Below the pieces are notes generated by a model. It did no database searches. It saw nothing but the letters and a program-made list of their open reading frames with translations, and was not told the DNA's origin. The translations under genes were made by a program, and so were the position numbers. 32,681 nt of DNA from an uncultured Flavobacteriales bacterium (GTDB lineage: Bacteria > Bacteroidota > Bacteroidia > Flavobacteriales > BACL11): positions 1 to 32,681 of the forward strand of contig CAJQLK010000108.1 of NCBI GenBank assembly GCA_905479165.1, in the 5' to 3' direction. Below, in pieces: positions 24,681 to 32,681 of this stretch. How positions within the stretch are numbered: position 1 is the stretch's first letter; each line of letters starts with the position of its first letter.

Positions 24681-25806
24681 TAAAGAAACATATTTGGTGA
24701 TTACTCCATTCTTTCCTTCAGAAGATGCTTTTGTTGGAAGTTATGTTTATGACCAAATTAATGAGATTTGTAAACAATCTGAATTTCATATTGAAATTGT
24801 TAAATTGGTTTCTTTTTTCTCTACCGAGAAAGATTATATTTTTAAAGGTTTTAGAGTGTCAGTTTTTAAAGTTATTGATATTCCTTTTTTTATTTTCCCA
24901 GCTATATTTAATAGCTTAAATAAAATCAGACTTAAAAGTTTTTTAAAGAGACAAAAAATAAATAGTGTTAAGTTTTCACATTCTCATGTTTCTTATCCTG
25001 CATCTTATTTAGCAGAAGATCTAGATTGTAAAAAAATTGTTCAACATCATGGATTAGATGTTTTACAATTGTTAATTGGAAGAAGTCGTTTTGCTAGAAA
25101 AATACAAAAGAATTTCCTTATTAAAAACAGTCTTAATCATTTAAACAAAGCAGATTTGAATATTGGTGTTTCACAATTAGTTTTAGATAAATTGAATGAG
25201 TTTAAGGGTTATTACCCAAAAAACGAATTAGTTCTGTATAATGGGGTAGATACTTCAAAATTTTTCCCTTTAAAAAATGATTGTAATAAAATATTCACAA
25301 TTGGATGTGTTGCGAACTTTTGGGAGATAAAAGATCATATAACTTTAATAAAGTCAGTTAAAAAAATAGTTGAAAAAGGCAAAGAAATTAAACTCAGATT
25401 AATTGGGTCAGGCCCTACTTTAAGTTTTTGTGAGGAGTTTGTGAAAAACAATAATCTTTCTAAAAATATTATCTTTGAAAAAGAGATAGAACACGAAAAA
25501 CTAAATCAGTTTTTTAACGAAATTGATTTATTTGTATTGCCTTCCTATTATGAAGCACTTGGGTGTGTTTATTTAGAAAGTTGGGCAACAAACACTCCTT
25601 TTATTGGCGTTAAAAATCAAGGCATAGCTGAGCTTGTCCCTGATTCTGAAAGGATGTTAGTTTCAGAAAAAAATCCTAATGAGTTAGCAGTAAAAATAAA
25701 TTTTTTCATTAATAATGATTTTAAATTAACTACTGTAGAAGAATTTTCTTTAGAAACTACAATTTCTAACTTCCTTCTTAATAAAATATTCAGAGCTAAT
25801 GATTAG
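24673..25806 (+). CDS. GT4-type glycosyltransferase with TTG start
   Basis: A 377-aa GT-B enzyme. The N-terminal strand TYLVITPFFPSEDAFVGSYV is the usual first strand and Gly-rich loop of GT4 enzymes. HHGLDVL, LYNGVDTSKF, GCVANFWEIKDH, LRLIGSGP and the EX7E element SYYEALGCVYLES (about 291-303) complete the fold. No ATG is available near the beginning: the only start that preserves the first strand is TTG at 24673, inside the final codons of the sulfotransferase gene (8-nt overlap). I therefore accept a TTG start, supported by tight coupling. The sugar donor is unknown. Confidence 0.86.
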   Translation: MNNKETYLVITPFFPSEDAFVGSYVYDQINEICKQSEFHIEIVKLVSFFSTEKDYIFKGFRVSVFKVIDIPFFIFPAIFNSLNKIRLKSFLKRQKINSVKFSHSHVSYPASYLAEDLDCKKIVQHHGLDVLQLLIGRSRFARKIQKNFLIKNSLNHLNKADLNIGVSQLVLDKLNEFKGYYPKNELVLYNGVDTSKFFPLKNDCNKIFTIGCVANFWEIKDHITLIKSVKKIVEKGKEIKLRLIGSGPTLSFCEEFVKNNNLSKNIIFEKEIEHEKLNQFFNEIDLFVLPSYYEALGCVYLESWATNTPFIGVKNQGIAELVPDSERMLVSEKNPNELAVKINFFINNDFKLTTVEEFSLETTISNFLLNKIFRAND

Positions 25807-26467
25807 ATATATATTGAGAAATTACCGTAATTTAAAATATGCTAATTCGCAAAAACATAAGGTAGGAAAGGAGGGTAGTTTGCTACATGCATTTCACCAA
25901 ACTAAAACTGTTTTTATACATATTCCTAAAACAGCTGGAATTTCGCTTTTAAAAGCTATATATGGTAAAGTATCTTTAGAAAGTCATAGAACCTATGAAT
26001 TTAATAATTTGATATTAGGTATTACAAAAAATCAATATTTCAGCTTTTCATTTGTTAGAAATCCTTTTGACAGGCTTTATTCTACATATAATTTCCTTCA
26101 GAAAGGTGGAATAAATAAGCTTGATGTAACTTCATTTCAAAACCATCTTGCTAAACATACTGATTTTGAAGATTTTGTATTAAACGGATTAAATAAAAAA
26201 ACTATTTTTCAAGTTACTCATCTATTGCCTCAATCTTATTTTATTTGTAATAAAAAAGGTGAGGTGTTGGTTAGCTTTGTAGGTAGATTTGAGAATTTAA
26301 TAGCTGATGTTAATCATTTATCAGAAAAACTTGGAAAGGAAATTAACTTAGAACATCTAAATAAAAATAAAAAAAGAAGTTATAAGGAAGTCTATTCCCA
26401 AGAAATGATTGAAGTTGTCAATAAGGTTTATGAAGATGATTTAAGAATATTTAATTATGAATTCTAG
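25799..26467 (+). CDS. Carbohydrate sulfotransferase 3 (Sulfotransfer_2 / HNK-1 type)
   Basis: It belongs to a different sulfotransferase family from the other two, the one that includes chondroitin and HNK-1 glycan sulfotransferases. The PAPS 5'-loop is HIPKTAGISL (41-50) and the 3'-site FVRNPFDRLYSTY (85-97). Family-typical LLPQSYF (Gln145) and SFVGRFENL (159-167) follow. The length of 222 aa is as expected for bacterial members, and no signal peptide is present. Because this family acts almost only on sugars, it is the strongest single indication that the locus makes a sulfated glycan. It overlaps the upstream GT4 gene by 8 nt and directly abuts the flippase gene. Confidence 0.9.
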   Translation: MIRYILRNYRNLKYANSQKHKVGKEGSLLHAFHQTKTVFIHIPKTAGISLLKAIYGKVSLESHRTYEFNNLILGITKNQYFSFSFVRNPFDRLYSTYNFLQKGGINKLDVTSFQNHLAKHTDFEDFVLNGLNKKTIFQVTHLLPQSYFICNKKGEVLVSFVGRFENLIADVNHLSEKLGKEINLEHLNKNKKRSYKEVYSQEMIEVVNKVYEDDLRIFNYEF

Positions 26468-27919
26468 ATGTTAAAACTGATTATTAGACAAGCTAATTGG
26501 GGAATATTGGGTTCAATATTTGCTGTTGCTATTGGTTTTTTTGTTAAGATTTATGTAATTGACATTGTTGGTATTTCTAATTGGGGAAAATATGTTTCAG
26601 CACATACCTTTTCAACATTTATGGATGTCTTTCTGACTTTTGGAATTCCTGTAGTAATTGTAAAATTCTTTCCTGATTTATGGAAAGTAAATAAGGAATA
26701 TGCACTTCAATTTTTATCAAAAATCCTTAAACTTTCATTTGTATTAAGTTTCGTTCTAATTATAGCTCTATATTTTGTTTCTCCTCTTTTAGATAGATTT
26801 GTATATACTAATATTGATGGGTTTTCATTAGTACTTTTTCTAATTGCTTTACATACTCCAATTTCAATATTTACTGGAATAATTACTGCATTATATAGAT
26901 CAGTTTTAAAAATAAAGGAAATAATAATATATAGTACAGTTATAACTGTTCCAATTCGTGCAATATTAACTTTTATAATTTTTCAATACACAAACAATAT
27001 TTTGTATTTTATTGGAATTGAACTTTTTACAACTTCTTTGTCATTATTACTTTTGTTCAGAAGATTCAATAAGGACGAATTTAAACTATTTAATCATTCA
27101 GTAAGTCCTGACTTTTTTTGGGACAATAAGATGGTTTCCTATGGTAAAAAAATGTATGCTAATGCAATAGTTCACTTCTTTTCTGCACAGTCTTTACGAA
27201 TAGTTTTAAGTATTGCTCTCCCTCCTTTAAAACTAGGTGTTTATAGTATATTATTATCAATTACTGGTGTTGCCATGTTTTTAATAAAAAATCTTAATCA
27301 GGTATTCGCCCCAGCAATTGCAAAATTGTATAAGGAAAAGAAAATAGATGAGCTAGATAAATTGTTTAAAAAAACAACTTTTATTGTAAATTTAATAACT
27401 CTTCCTTTTATGATTATTATTATAATTTTTACAGATGAGATATTAGGGCTTTATGATAAATCAGGAGATTTAATAGCATACAAACCATATTTATTTTGTC
27501 TAATGATAGCAAGAATGATATCTTTATTTGCAGGAAGTTCAGGAGCATTTATGATAATGGCAGGATTGGAACAGAAGGAACTTAAATTGCAAACAATTAA
27601 GGCAGTATTAATAACTATTTTAGCAATAATTTTAGTTAATAAATTTGAATTGATTGCAATTGTATCATTATTTATAGGATTTATGTTATTCATTAATATT
27701 TCACAACTCATTTACATAAAACGTAATATTAAGATATCTCCATTTAGCTCAGATTTATTAAAATTAATCCTTTTAACAATTCCATTGCTTTATTTTTCTA
27801 TCATAAATAATTATAATTTTAGTATTTTAGAAATTACACTAACACCTTTTCTAATATATTTGTTATTCTTTGTATTATTTATTAAACAAATAAAGGATAT
27901 AGTAAAGATTGTAAGATGA
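26468..27919 (+). CDS. Wzx-type polysaccharide flippase
   Basis: A polytopic membrane protein (483 aa, about 12-14 hydrophobic segments) of the MOP/MATE polysaccharide-transporter superfamily. N-terminal QANWGILGSIFAVAIGFFV and GISNWGKYVSAHTF fit the first helices and loop of Wzx/RfbX-like proteins, as do paired hydrophobic segments through to the end. It is expected to flip the undecaprenyl-diphosphate-linked repeat unit, sulfated or not, to the periplasmic face. It starts immediately after the sulfotransferase stop, and the polymerase gene overlaps by 4 nt, giving an adjacent Wzx-Wzy pair. Confidence 0.9.
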   Translation: MLKLIIRQANWGILGSIFAVAIGFFVKIYVIDIVGISNWGKYVSAHTFSTFMDVFLTFGIPVVIVKFFPDLWKVNKEYALQFLSKILKLSFVLSFVLIIALYFVSPLLDRFVYTNIDGFSLVLFLIALHTPISIFTGIITALYRSVLKIKEIIIYSTVITVPIRAILTFIIFQYTNNILYFIGIELFTTSLSLLLLFRRFNKDEFKLFNHSVSPDFFWDNKMVSYGKKMYANAIVHFFSAQSLRIVLSIALPPLKLGVYSILLSITGVAMFLIKNLNQVFAPAIAKLYKEKKIDELDKLFKKTTFIVNLITLPFMIIIIIFTDEILGLYDKSGDLIAYKPYLFCLMIARMISLFAGSSGAFMIMAGLEQKELKLQTIKAVLITILAIILVNKFELIAIVSLFIGFMLFINISQLIYIKRNIKISPFSSDLLKLILLTIPLLYFSIINNYNFSILEITLTPFLIYLLFFVLFIKQIKDIVKIVR

Positions 27920-29055
27920 TAAAGTGGCTATTTAAATATGGGGCGGTAATATTTCTGTTTAATACAGTACTTTTATCAATAGAGAGCACATTCTATTTGG
28001 GCAACCAAATATTCCTAGCTATAATGGGAATATTTACTATTTTTTTATTAATAAATCCAATTCTGATAAAGATAGTGATTTTTCATAAAGCTTTTTCATT
28101 TCTATTGGTTATTAACATTTTAAACTTACTGTATTTTATATTTTTTCATTCAGTTTTTGATATTGAAGCCATACAATATTTACTTGCTAGGGCAATGCAG
28201 TTTTCAATTATCTCTATTTCAATATATTTTCATTTTGATTATTATAAAACACAATTTTTAAATCATATTGCTATTATAGTTTTATTTATTGTAATTTTAA
28301 GTTTATTATTTTATCCTAATGTTTTCTCTGGCAGATACGAGGGCATTATCTGGAATTCAAATATGTTAGCATCATTTATTGTTATTGCTTTCTCAATATT
28401 ATTTCTAAAAAATAAAGATAAAAGTTTAAGAGATTATATACCCTTATTTCTTTTATTAGTTATTGCTTTGGCTACAGGATCAAGAGGTGCATTAGTTGGT
28501 CTTGCAATTTGCATCGGATTAAAATATGGCTTTAGCTTAAGAAATATTATATATTCTATAATAGCTTTTTCAATCTACTTTATCGTTTCAAGTATTAATC
28601 TAGACACAAGTATAAATAGATTTGCAGAACAAAGTATTTTTAACGATAGGATTGAACAAGCTTTTTTTGCAATTGAGAATATTAATAAAAGTTTATTTTC
28701 AGGATATGGATTAAATGAATACTCTGGCCTACCAAAAGATATAAGTTTACCAAAAAGATTTAAAGGACAAATAATGACATCACATAATGGTTATCTTTCT
28801 ATTTTGTTACAATATGGAGTTTTGTTTGGAGGATTTATACTAGCGTTAATATTTGTTAAAGCATCTCAGCTAATTTCATTCTTTAGGTTTAGTAATGATT
28901 CAGAGAAAATATTTATCTTTATTATAATCTATACGTTTGTATCTTCAATTTATGAAACATTAATTACGGGTATTAATGAATTTCATACTATCCTTTTTTG
29001 GTTCTCTTTAGCTTTCCTTTCTTATTCAAAGTTTAAAAAAGATTATGAAAATTAA
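27916..29055 (+). CDS. Wzy-type polymerase / O-antigen ligase family membrane protein
   Basis: A polytopic membrane protein of 379 aa with about ten hydrophobic segments. The O-antigen ligase/Wzy superfamily signatures are present: ALATGSRGALVGLAICIG (about 184-201) with the conserved Arg, and the periplasmic-loop motif SHNGYLSILLQYGVLFG (His near 288). It would polymerise repeat units in the periplasm. A ligase role (WaaL-like) cannot be excluded, but the position next to Wzx and with OPX/Wzc genes favours a polymerase. It overlaps the next gene by 11 nt. Confidence 0.88.
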   Translation: MIKWLFKYGAVIFLFNTVLLSIESTFYLGNQIFLAIMGIFTIFLLINPILIKIVIFHKAFSFLLVINILNLLYFIFFHSVFDIEAIQYLLARAMQFSIISISIYFHFDYYKTQFLNHIAIIVLFIVILSLLFYPNVFSGRYEGIIWNSNMLASFIVIAFSILFLKNKDKSLRDYIPLFLLLVIALATGSRGALVGLAICIGLKYGFSLRNIIYSIIAFSIYFIVSSINLDTSINRFAEQSIFNDRIEQAFFAIENINKSLFSGYGLNEYSGLPKDISLPKRFKGQIMTSHNGYLSILLQYGVLFGGFILALIFVKASQLISFFRFSNDSEKIFIFIIIYTFVSSIYETLITGINEFHTILFWFSLAFLSYSKFKKDYEN

Positions 29056-30046
29056 AGTATTTAATAATAAAGAAGATATCCTAATTTTAAAAGAGGATTG
29101 GGAAGCACTTTTTGATAAAGGAAATTATTCTTTTTTTCAATCTTTTACCTATTGCTATAATTCAATTTTAAAGTACTCAAAACCATTTATTATTTGTTAC
29201 TATGAAGATAGAAAGTTAGTTGAAATATGGCCTCTAGAGTTGAAAAAAAATAAACTTTTATTTATTAATGATACTCATGCGGATTTCTGTGATATTATTT
29301 CTGAAACAGCTTCATTAACAGTTGTAGATTTTCTTAAGGAGAATAAGCTGGCAAGTAAACTAAGATTAAAAAACCTAGAAAAAGAAAGTATTGCTATTAA
29401 GAAGACAGAAAGTATAAAAGTGAAAGATGTTTTATTTAGTCTAAATTATTCATTACTTAAGCTTGAAAAATCTGATAATTTTCCTTCTAATTTTAATCAC
29501 TTTATCTACAGACAAAAAAGGCGGTTAAAACGAATTCTTAGCAAGTATCAATACAATACTATGTTTTATGAGATTGAAAGTTCAAACTTTCCTATTGAGA
29601 AGATAAAAAAACTTAGAATACAAATGATTGAATTAGAAATTAGAAATCATAAGTTTCTAGATGATGATTTAATTTCACTTACTGAAAATCTTTATAACGC
29701 AGGAGTTTTAGTTGTTTATGAAATTTTAGTAGAAAATAATACAACAGCAATTTCATTAATCTTTAAAAAAGATTATTATTATTCTTTTTGGATAGATTTA
29801 TTTAACGACCAACAGATGATGAATTTAGTAAGTAATACTGCTTTTATTAAAAAAAATACTGAAAAAAATTCTGCTACATTCAATTTTGGAAGAGGGGTTT
29901 ATAGGTATAAAATTCAGAATTTTGGACCTAAAGTGATTCCGTTATTTGAATTAAATACCTACAGTACAGAAGTTGAAAAACACTTGTCTTTATATTTAAA
30001 ATCAGCTAAACGAGTTTTAAAGAAACTTTATAAAAAATTTAGATGA
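29045..30046 (+). CDS. FemAB/CelD (BcsL)-like GNAT acyltransferase
   Basis: A 333-aa protein with double-GNAT architecture of the CelD/BcsL (Acetyltransf_6) kind. Support comes from the opening LKEDWEALFDKGNYSFFQSF, the middle FIYRQKRRLKRIL and the C-terminal YSFWIDLFNDQQM, FNFGRGVYRYKIQNFG. Proteins of this group occur in exopolysaccharide loci and are thought to acylate sugars or transfer aminoacyl groups to amino sugars; neither is demonstrated here. It overlaps the polymerase gene by 11 nt and the next glycosyltransferase by 4 nt. Assignment to the superfamily is fairly firm, exact chemistry is not. Confidence 0.78.
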   Translation: MKIKVFNNKEDILILKEDWEALFDKGNYSFFQSFTYCYNSILKYSKPFIICYYEDRKLVEIWPLELKKNKLLFINDTHADFCDIISETASLTVVDFLKENKLASKLRLKNLEKESIAIKKTESIKVKDVLFSLNYSLLKLEKSDNFPSNFNHFIYRQKRRLKRILSKYQYNTMFYEIESSNFPIEKIKKLRIQMIELEIRNHKFLDDDLISLTENLYNAGVLVVYEILVENNTTAISLIFKKDYYYSFWIDLFNDQQMMNLVSNTAFIKKNTEKNSATFNFGRGVYRYKIQNFGPKVIPLFELNTYSTEVEKHLSLYLKSAKRVLKKLYKKFR

Positions 30047-31098
30047 AAATATTCTGTTATTTTGTTGAGCCAGCATCTTATACGCTAGATTTAGCAAAGA
30101 ATGTTTATGATAAAAATAAAATTGATTATTGTTTTATCAAATCTAGATCTTTAGTTAAATCTGATTCAAAATCTAATAAAGAAATGCTAAGTGAGAAGTC
30201 TATTTTTGATAAGATTAGGTTTATTGTAAAGATATTTAAAGAAAATAATATGATTATTATAAATGGCTATAATAACTATCCTTTTATACTAACCTTTATT
30301 TTAAATGTTTTTTCTTGTAATAAGAGGTTAATTGCAACAGAATCAGATACTCAATTACAAATTCCTGTTAATCCAATAAAAAGATTTATCAAGTGTATTT
30401 ATTTATCAATTATCTTTAGAAACAAATATATTTTAGGTTTTTCTGGAGGGAACGACTCACATAAAGACCTTTTTAGGCACTATGGAATGGAGGATAAAAG
30501 GATATTTTTAATGCCAATGATGGTCGATAACTCTAAATTTTATCAAAAAAATAAAGTTCTTCCAGAAGTTTTCTATTTTCTTTATGTTGGAAGACTTCTT
30601 AATCATAAAAATGTTGAAGAACTTATTAAAGTATTTAAATCAAGATTTAACACTTTAAATGCTGAGCTCAGGATAGTCGGAGAAGGAAAGGAAGGAGGAT
30701 ATTTGAGAGATAAGTATCAATCAGAAAAAGTAAAGTTTGTAGGAAAAAAATTTACAAAAGATCTTATTGAAGAATTTCAGAAAGCATCATGTTTAGTATG
30801 TCCTTCAAAATTTGAGCCATGGGGATTGGTTGTAAATGAAGCATTATCAGCAGGATTACCTGTAATTGCAACTAAAGAGGTTGGAGCTTCATTTGACTTA
30901 ATAAATGGAAAAGAAACAGGCTATGTAGCAGCCAATATGACTGAGTTTGGAGATTATATGGTAGCGCTTTTTAATAATCCTAAAAAGCTAAAGGTGTTCT
31001 CTAAAAATGGATCTGATTTGATGCAAAATAAATGGAATTATGATTTTTATAATTATTGCTTAAATAAATCAATAGATAAAGTTAAAAAATGGCACTAA
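30043..31098 (+). CDS. GT4-type glycosyltransferase
   Basis: 351 aa, GT-B fold. The C-terminal half shows FLYVGRLLNHKNVEELI, LRIVGEGKEG, KFVGKKF, the EX7E element SKFEPWGLVVNEAL (about 255-268), and SAGLPVIATKEVGAS. FEPWGLV is a frequent variant in capsule GT4 enzymes. The N-terminal half contains IINGYNNYPF and IATESDTQ in the acceptor lobe. It is expected to extend the lipid-linked oligosaccharide in the cytoplasm. It is followed by a deacetylase gene overlapping by 10 nt, so the sugar that it adds or an adjacent one may be N-acetylated. Confidence 0.88.
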   Translation: MKIFCYFVEPASYTLDLAKNVYDKNKIDYCFIKSRSLVKSDSKSNKEMLSEKSIFDKIRFIVKIFKENNMIIINGYNNYPFILTFILNVFSCNKRLIATESDTQLQIPVNPIKRFIKCIYLSIIFRNKYILGFSGGNDSHKDLFRHYGMEDKRIFLMPMMVDNSKFYQKNKVLPEVFYFLYVGRLLNHKNVEELIKVFKSRFNTLNAELRIVGEGKEGGYLRDKYQSEKVKFVGKKFTKDLIEEFQKASCLVCPSKFEPWGLVVNEALSAGLPVIATKEVGASFDLINGKETGYVAANMTEFGDYMVALFNNPKKLKVFSKNGSDLMQNKWNYDFYNYCLNKSIDKVKKWH

Positions 31099-31823
31099 GT
31101 ACAAGAATAAGAATTTTATTAGTCAATTTTGCTTCACTTTTTTATTTCAAGAAAAGGAGTAAGGTTATTTTTTATCATGATATTCATTCTGATAAAAAGT
31201 ATACTGAAATGTCAACTCCAATTGAGGTCTTTAAAAATCACATACAAATTATCTTAGAAAATGGGTATGAGATTGTCGCTGAAATCACTAAGCCTATTGG
31301 ACAAATAGAAATTTGTTTTGATGACGCATTTCTAGGATTATTTGAAAATATCGAAATGATAAAAAAACTAAGAATTCCAATACAATTATTTGTAATTTCT
31401 TCATATTTAAGTAAAAAGAATCATATTAACAAAGAACAGTTAATTGAATTAAATTATAATTCTCTTTTTACAATATCTTCGCATACTAGGTCACATAAAA
31501 TATTAACTGATATTTCTGATGATGAGATTATAGTAGAGTTGAAAGATTCTAAATCTGAATTAGAAGAAATTTTAGGTTGTGAAGTATCTGCAATTTGTTT
31601 TCCTGAGGGTAAATTTAATAATAGAGTTGTTCAAATAGCTAATTCCTTAAATTATAAAAAAATGTACTCATGTATACCTGGATTTTATTACAATGAAGTT
31701 TTCCATATGGTAAAAGGAAGAAGTTTAGTGCAGTTTGCAAATAAAACTGAGTTTGATTCAATTTTAAAAGGTGGGGATCACTTACTATCATTTTGGTATA
31801 AATATAAATATTATAAAAAATGA
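31089..31823 (+). CDS. Polysaccharide deacetylase (NodB/CE4 type)
   Basis: A 244-aa carbohydrate esterase family 4 homologue. The motifs are in order: KVIFYHDI, EICFDDAFLG with the catalytic/metal Asp pair (78-79), SHTRSH (131-136; the two metal His), and AICFPEGKFN (169-177), corresponding to the FPYG block. There is no typical cleavable signal peptide, but a short hydrophobic stretch (ILLVNFASLFYF) near the N-terminus may anchor it. It would remove acetyl groups from N-acetylated sugars, creating free amines that could be the target of the neighbouring FemAB/GNAT-like enzyme or of N-sulfation. The last point is inference. It overlaps the next gene by 4 nt. Confidence 0.85.
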   Translation: MALSTRIRILLVNFASLFYFKKRSKVIFYHDIHSDKKYTEMSTPIEVFKNHIQIILENGYEIVAEITKPIGQIEICFDDAFLGLFENIEMIKKLRIPIQLFVISSYLSKKNHINKEQLIELNYNSLFTISSHTRSHKILTDISDDEIIVELKDSKSELEEILGCEVSAICFPEGKFNNRVVQIANSLNYKKMYSCIPGFYYNEVFHMVKGRSLVQFANKTEFDSILKGGDHLLSFWYKYKYYKK

Positions 31824-32681
31824 GAATATGTTTAGTTTCCTCTTCATTTTACCCTGCAACTTTTTATGGAGGTCCTATATCAGCTACATGGGATTTATCT
31901 AAGAAACTAGCTGAAAATGATGTAGAAATGTATGTTTCAACAACTAACGCAAACGGATTAAGTAGATTAGAAGTTGAAAATAATAGATATTTGAGAAAAC
32001 AAGATAATTTATTTGTAAAATATTATCATGAAGAGTTGATCAATAAGTTTTCACTTTCTTTTTTATTTGGTATTTTTAATGATATTAAAAAATCAGATGT
32101 AGTTTATATTCAATACCTTTTTCATTACACATCAATAATCTCATTAATTATTAGTGTATTTCAAAGTAAAAAAATAATTATTTGCCCAAGAGGAAGTTTA
32201 GGAGAATGGGGGTTACAATTTAAAAGGAAAAATTTGAAGAAATTATGGCTATTTATATTTGTGAACCCATTTATAAAAGATGTAATTTTTCAAGCATCAT
32301 CATATATTGAAAAGAAAGATATTCTAAGAAAATATCCTAATGTAAAGGTTGAAATTATAAATGATGGAGTCGATTTCAATACCTTTCAAAATGCTGAAAA
32401 GAAATCAAGAATAGAAATAGTAAAAAAGTATACTAAAATAGATTTTGATGAAGTTTCAAACATCTTCTTTTCTATGGGCAGACTACATAAAATTAAACGG
32501 TTTGATATTTTAATAAATGCATTTGAAATCTATTTAAAAAAAGATAAAGATGCTAAACTGATTATTGCAGGAGGAGACGATGGAATGAAAGTTAAACTAA
32601 AACAACAAATATTAGAATTAAAACTTAATAACTCAGTTTTTGTAATAGGAGAAGTTGACTTTAAGCACAAAAAAATACTCT
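31820..32681 (+). CDS. GT4-type glycosyltransferase (3' partial, runs off window)
   Basis: An ATG at 31820 overlaps the deacetylase stop (ATGA), and the frame stays open to the window end (287 codons). The translation begins MRICLVSSSFYPATFYGGPI, a typical GT4 first strand with Gly-Gly loop, and continues with IIICPRGSLGEWGL, VEIINDGVDFNTF, FFSMGRLHKIKRFDILINAF, KLIIAGGDDG and VFVIGEVDF. The EX7E element lies beyond the edge. The PRGxLGEW block is characteristic of a GT4 subgroup common in exopolysaccharide loci. The polysaccharide operon therefore continues past this window. Confidence 0.88.
   Translation, partial: MRICLVSSSFYPATFYGGPISATWDLSKKLAENDVEMYVSTTNANGLSRLEVENNRYLRKQDNLFVKYYHEELINKFSLSFLFGIFNDIKKSDVVYIQYLFHYTSIISLIISVFQSKKIIICPRGSLGEWGLQFKRKNLKKLWLFIFVNPFIKDVIFQASSYIEKKDILRKYPNVKVEIINDGVDFNTFQNAEKKSRIEIVKKYTKIDFDEVSNIFFSMGRLHKIKRFDILINAFEIYLKKDKDAKLIIAGGDDGMKVKLKQQILELKLNNSVFVIGEVDFKHKKIL

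Noticed and set aside
15840-32681. Recent horizontal island or mobile element carrying the polysaccharide genes
   Set aside because: No integrase, transposase, terminal repeats or tRNA site visible, and base composition resembles the flanking housekeeping genes by eye; transfer remains possible but is unsupported here.

Overview
The window is strongly A+T-rich and reads as a chromosomal segment of a member of the Bacteroidota, most likely a Flavobacteriales-type (marine or free-living) organism. The evidence is type IX secretion C-terminal sorting domains, intergenic promoters of the Bacteroidota TTTG-N19-TAnnTTTG type, a fused E1 alpha/beta 2-oxoacid dehydrogenase, DUF1573 and SUI1/YciH proteins, and almost no Shine-Dalgarno sequences. 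The genus is inference only.

Region A (1-5377, + strand) holds surface or secreted proteins: the 3' part of a BNR/sortilin-type beta-propeller protein with a canonical type IX sorting domain, a 36-residue lipoprotein, a short leucine-rich-repeat protein and a CotH-kinase protein. The last two end in a nearly shared, non-canonical 37-residue tail.

Region B (5379-15750) is housekeeping. On the minus strand are a DUF481 beta-barrel and valS. Back to back with valS, across a divergent promoter, is a DUF1573 protein with a clear terminator, followed by a class I aminotransferase. Then comes a minus-strand operon: a Cys-tailed microprotein, an LTA-synthase/sulfatase-fold phosphoglycerol transferase, a diacylglycerol-kinase-family lipid kinase and SUI1/YciH. 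The transferase is expected to release diacylglycerol and the kinase to recycle it. Next on the + strand is the fused TPP-dependent E1 dehydrogenase.

Region C (15840 to the window end, + strand) is one very tightly packed surface-polysaccharide operon of at least 16 genes, with no gap above 4 nt and many ATGA-type overlaps. It starts with the outer-membrane export lipoprotein (OPX/Wza) and a Wzc-like polysaccharide co-polymerase/tyrosine kinase with a (Gly-Tyr)9 tail. These are followed by a nonulosonate synthase lacking the usual SAF domain and by a CMP-nonulosonate cytidylyltransferase fused to a KdsC-like HAD phosphatase. Then come three different sulfotransferases interleaved with glycosyltransferases (one an unrecognised GT-B candidate with HP and S/T motifs), a Wzx flippase, a Wzy/O-antigen-ligase-type polymerase, a FemAB/CelD-like acyltransferase, a GT4, a polysaccharide deacetylase and a further, truncated GT4.

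The most interesting reading is a Wzx/Wzy-dependent pathway for a sulfated capsular or exopolysaccharide containing a CMP-activated nonulosonic acid (sialic-acid- or KDN-like). This is an unusual combination for a bacterium. The initiating phosphoglycosyltransferase, the sugar epimerase/phosphate donor genes and the PAPS-making genes are not in this window. No rRNA, tRNA, CRISPR array, insertion sequence or phage gene was seen, and no stretch above 300 bases lacks a gene.
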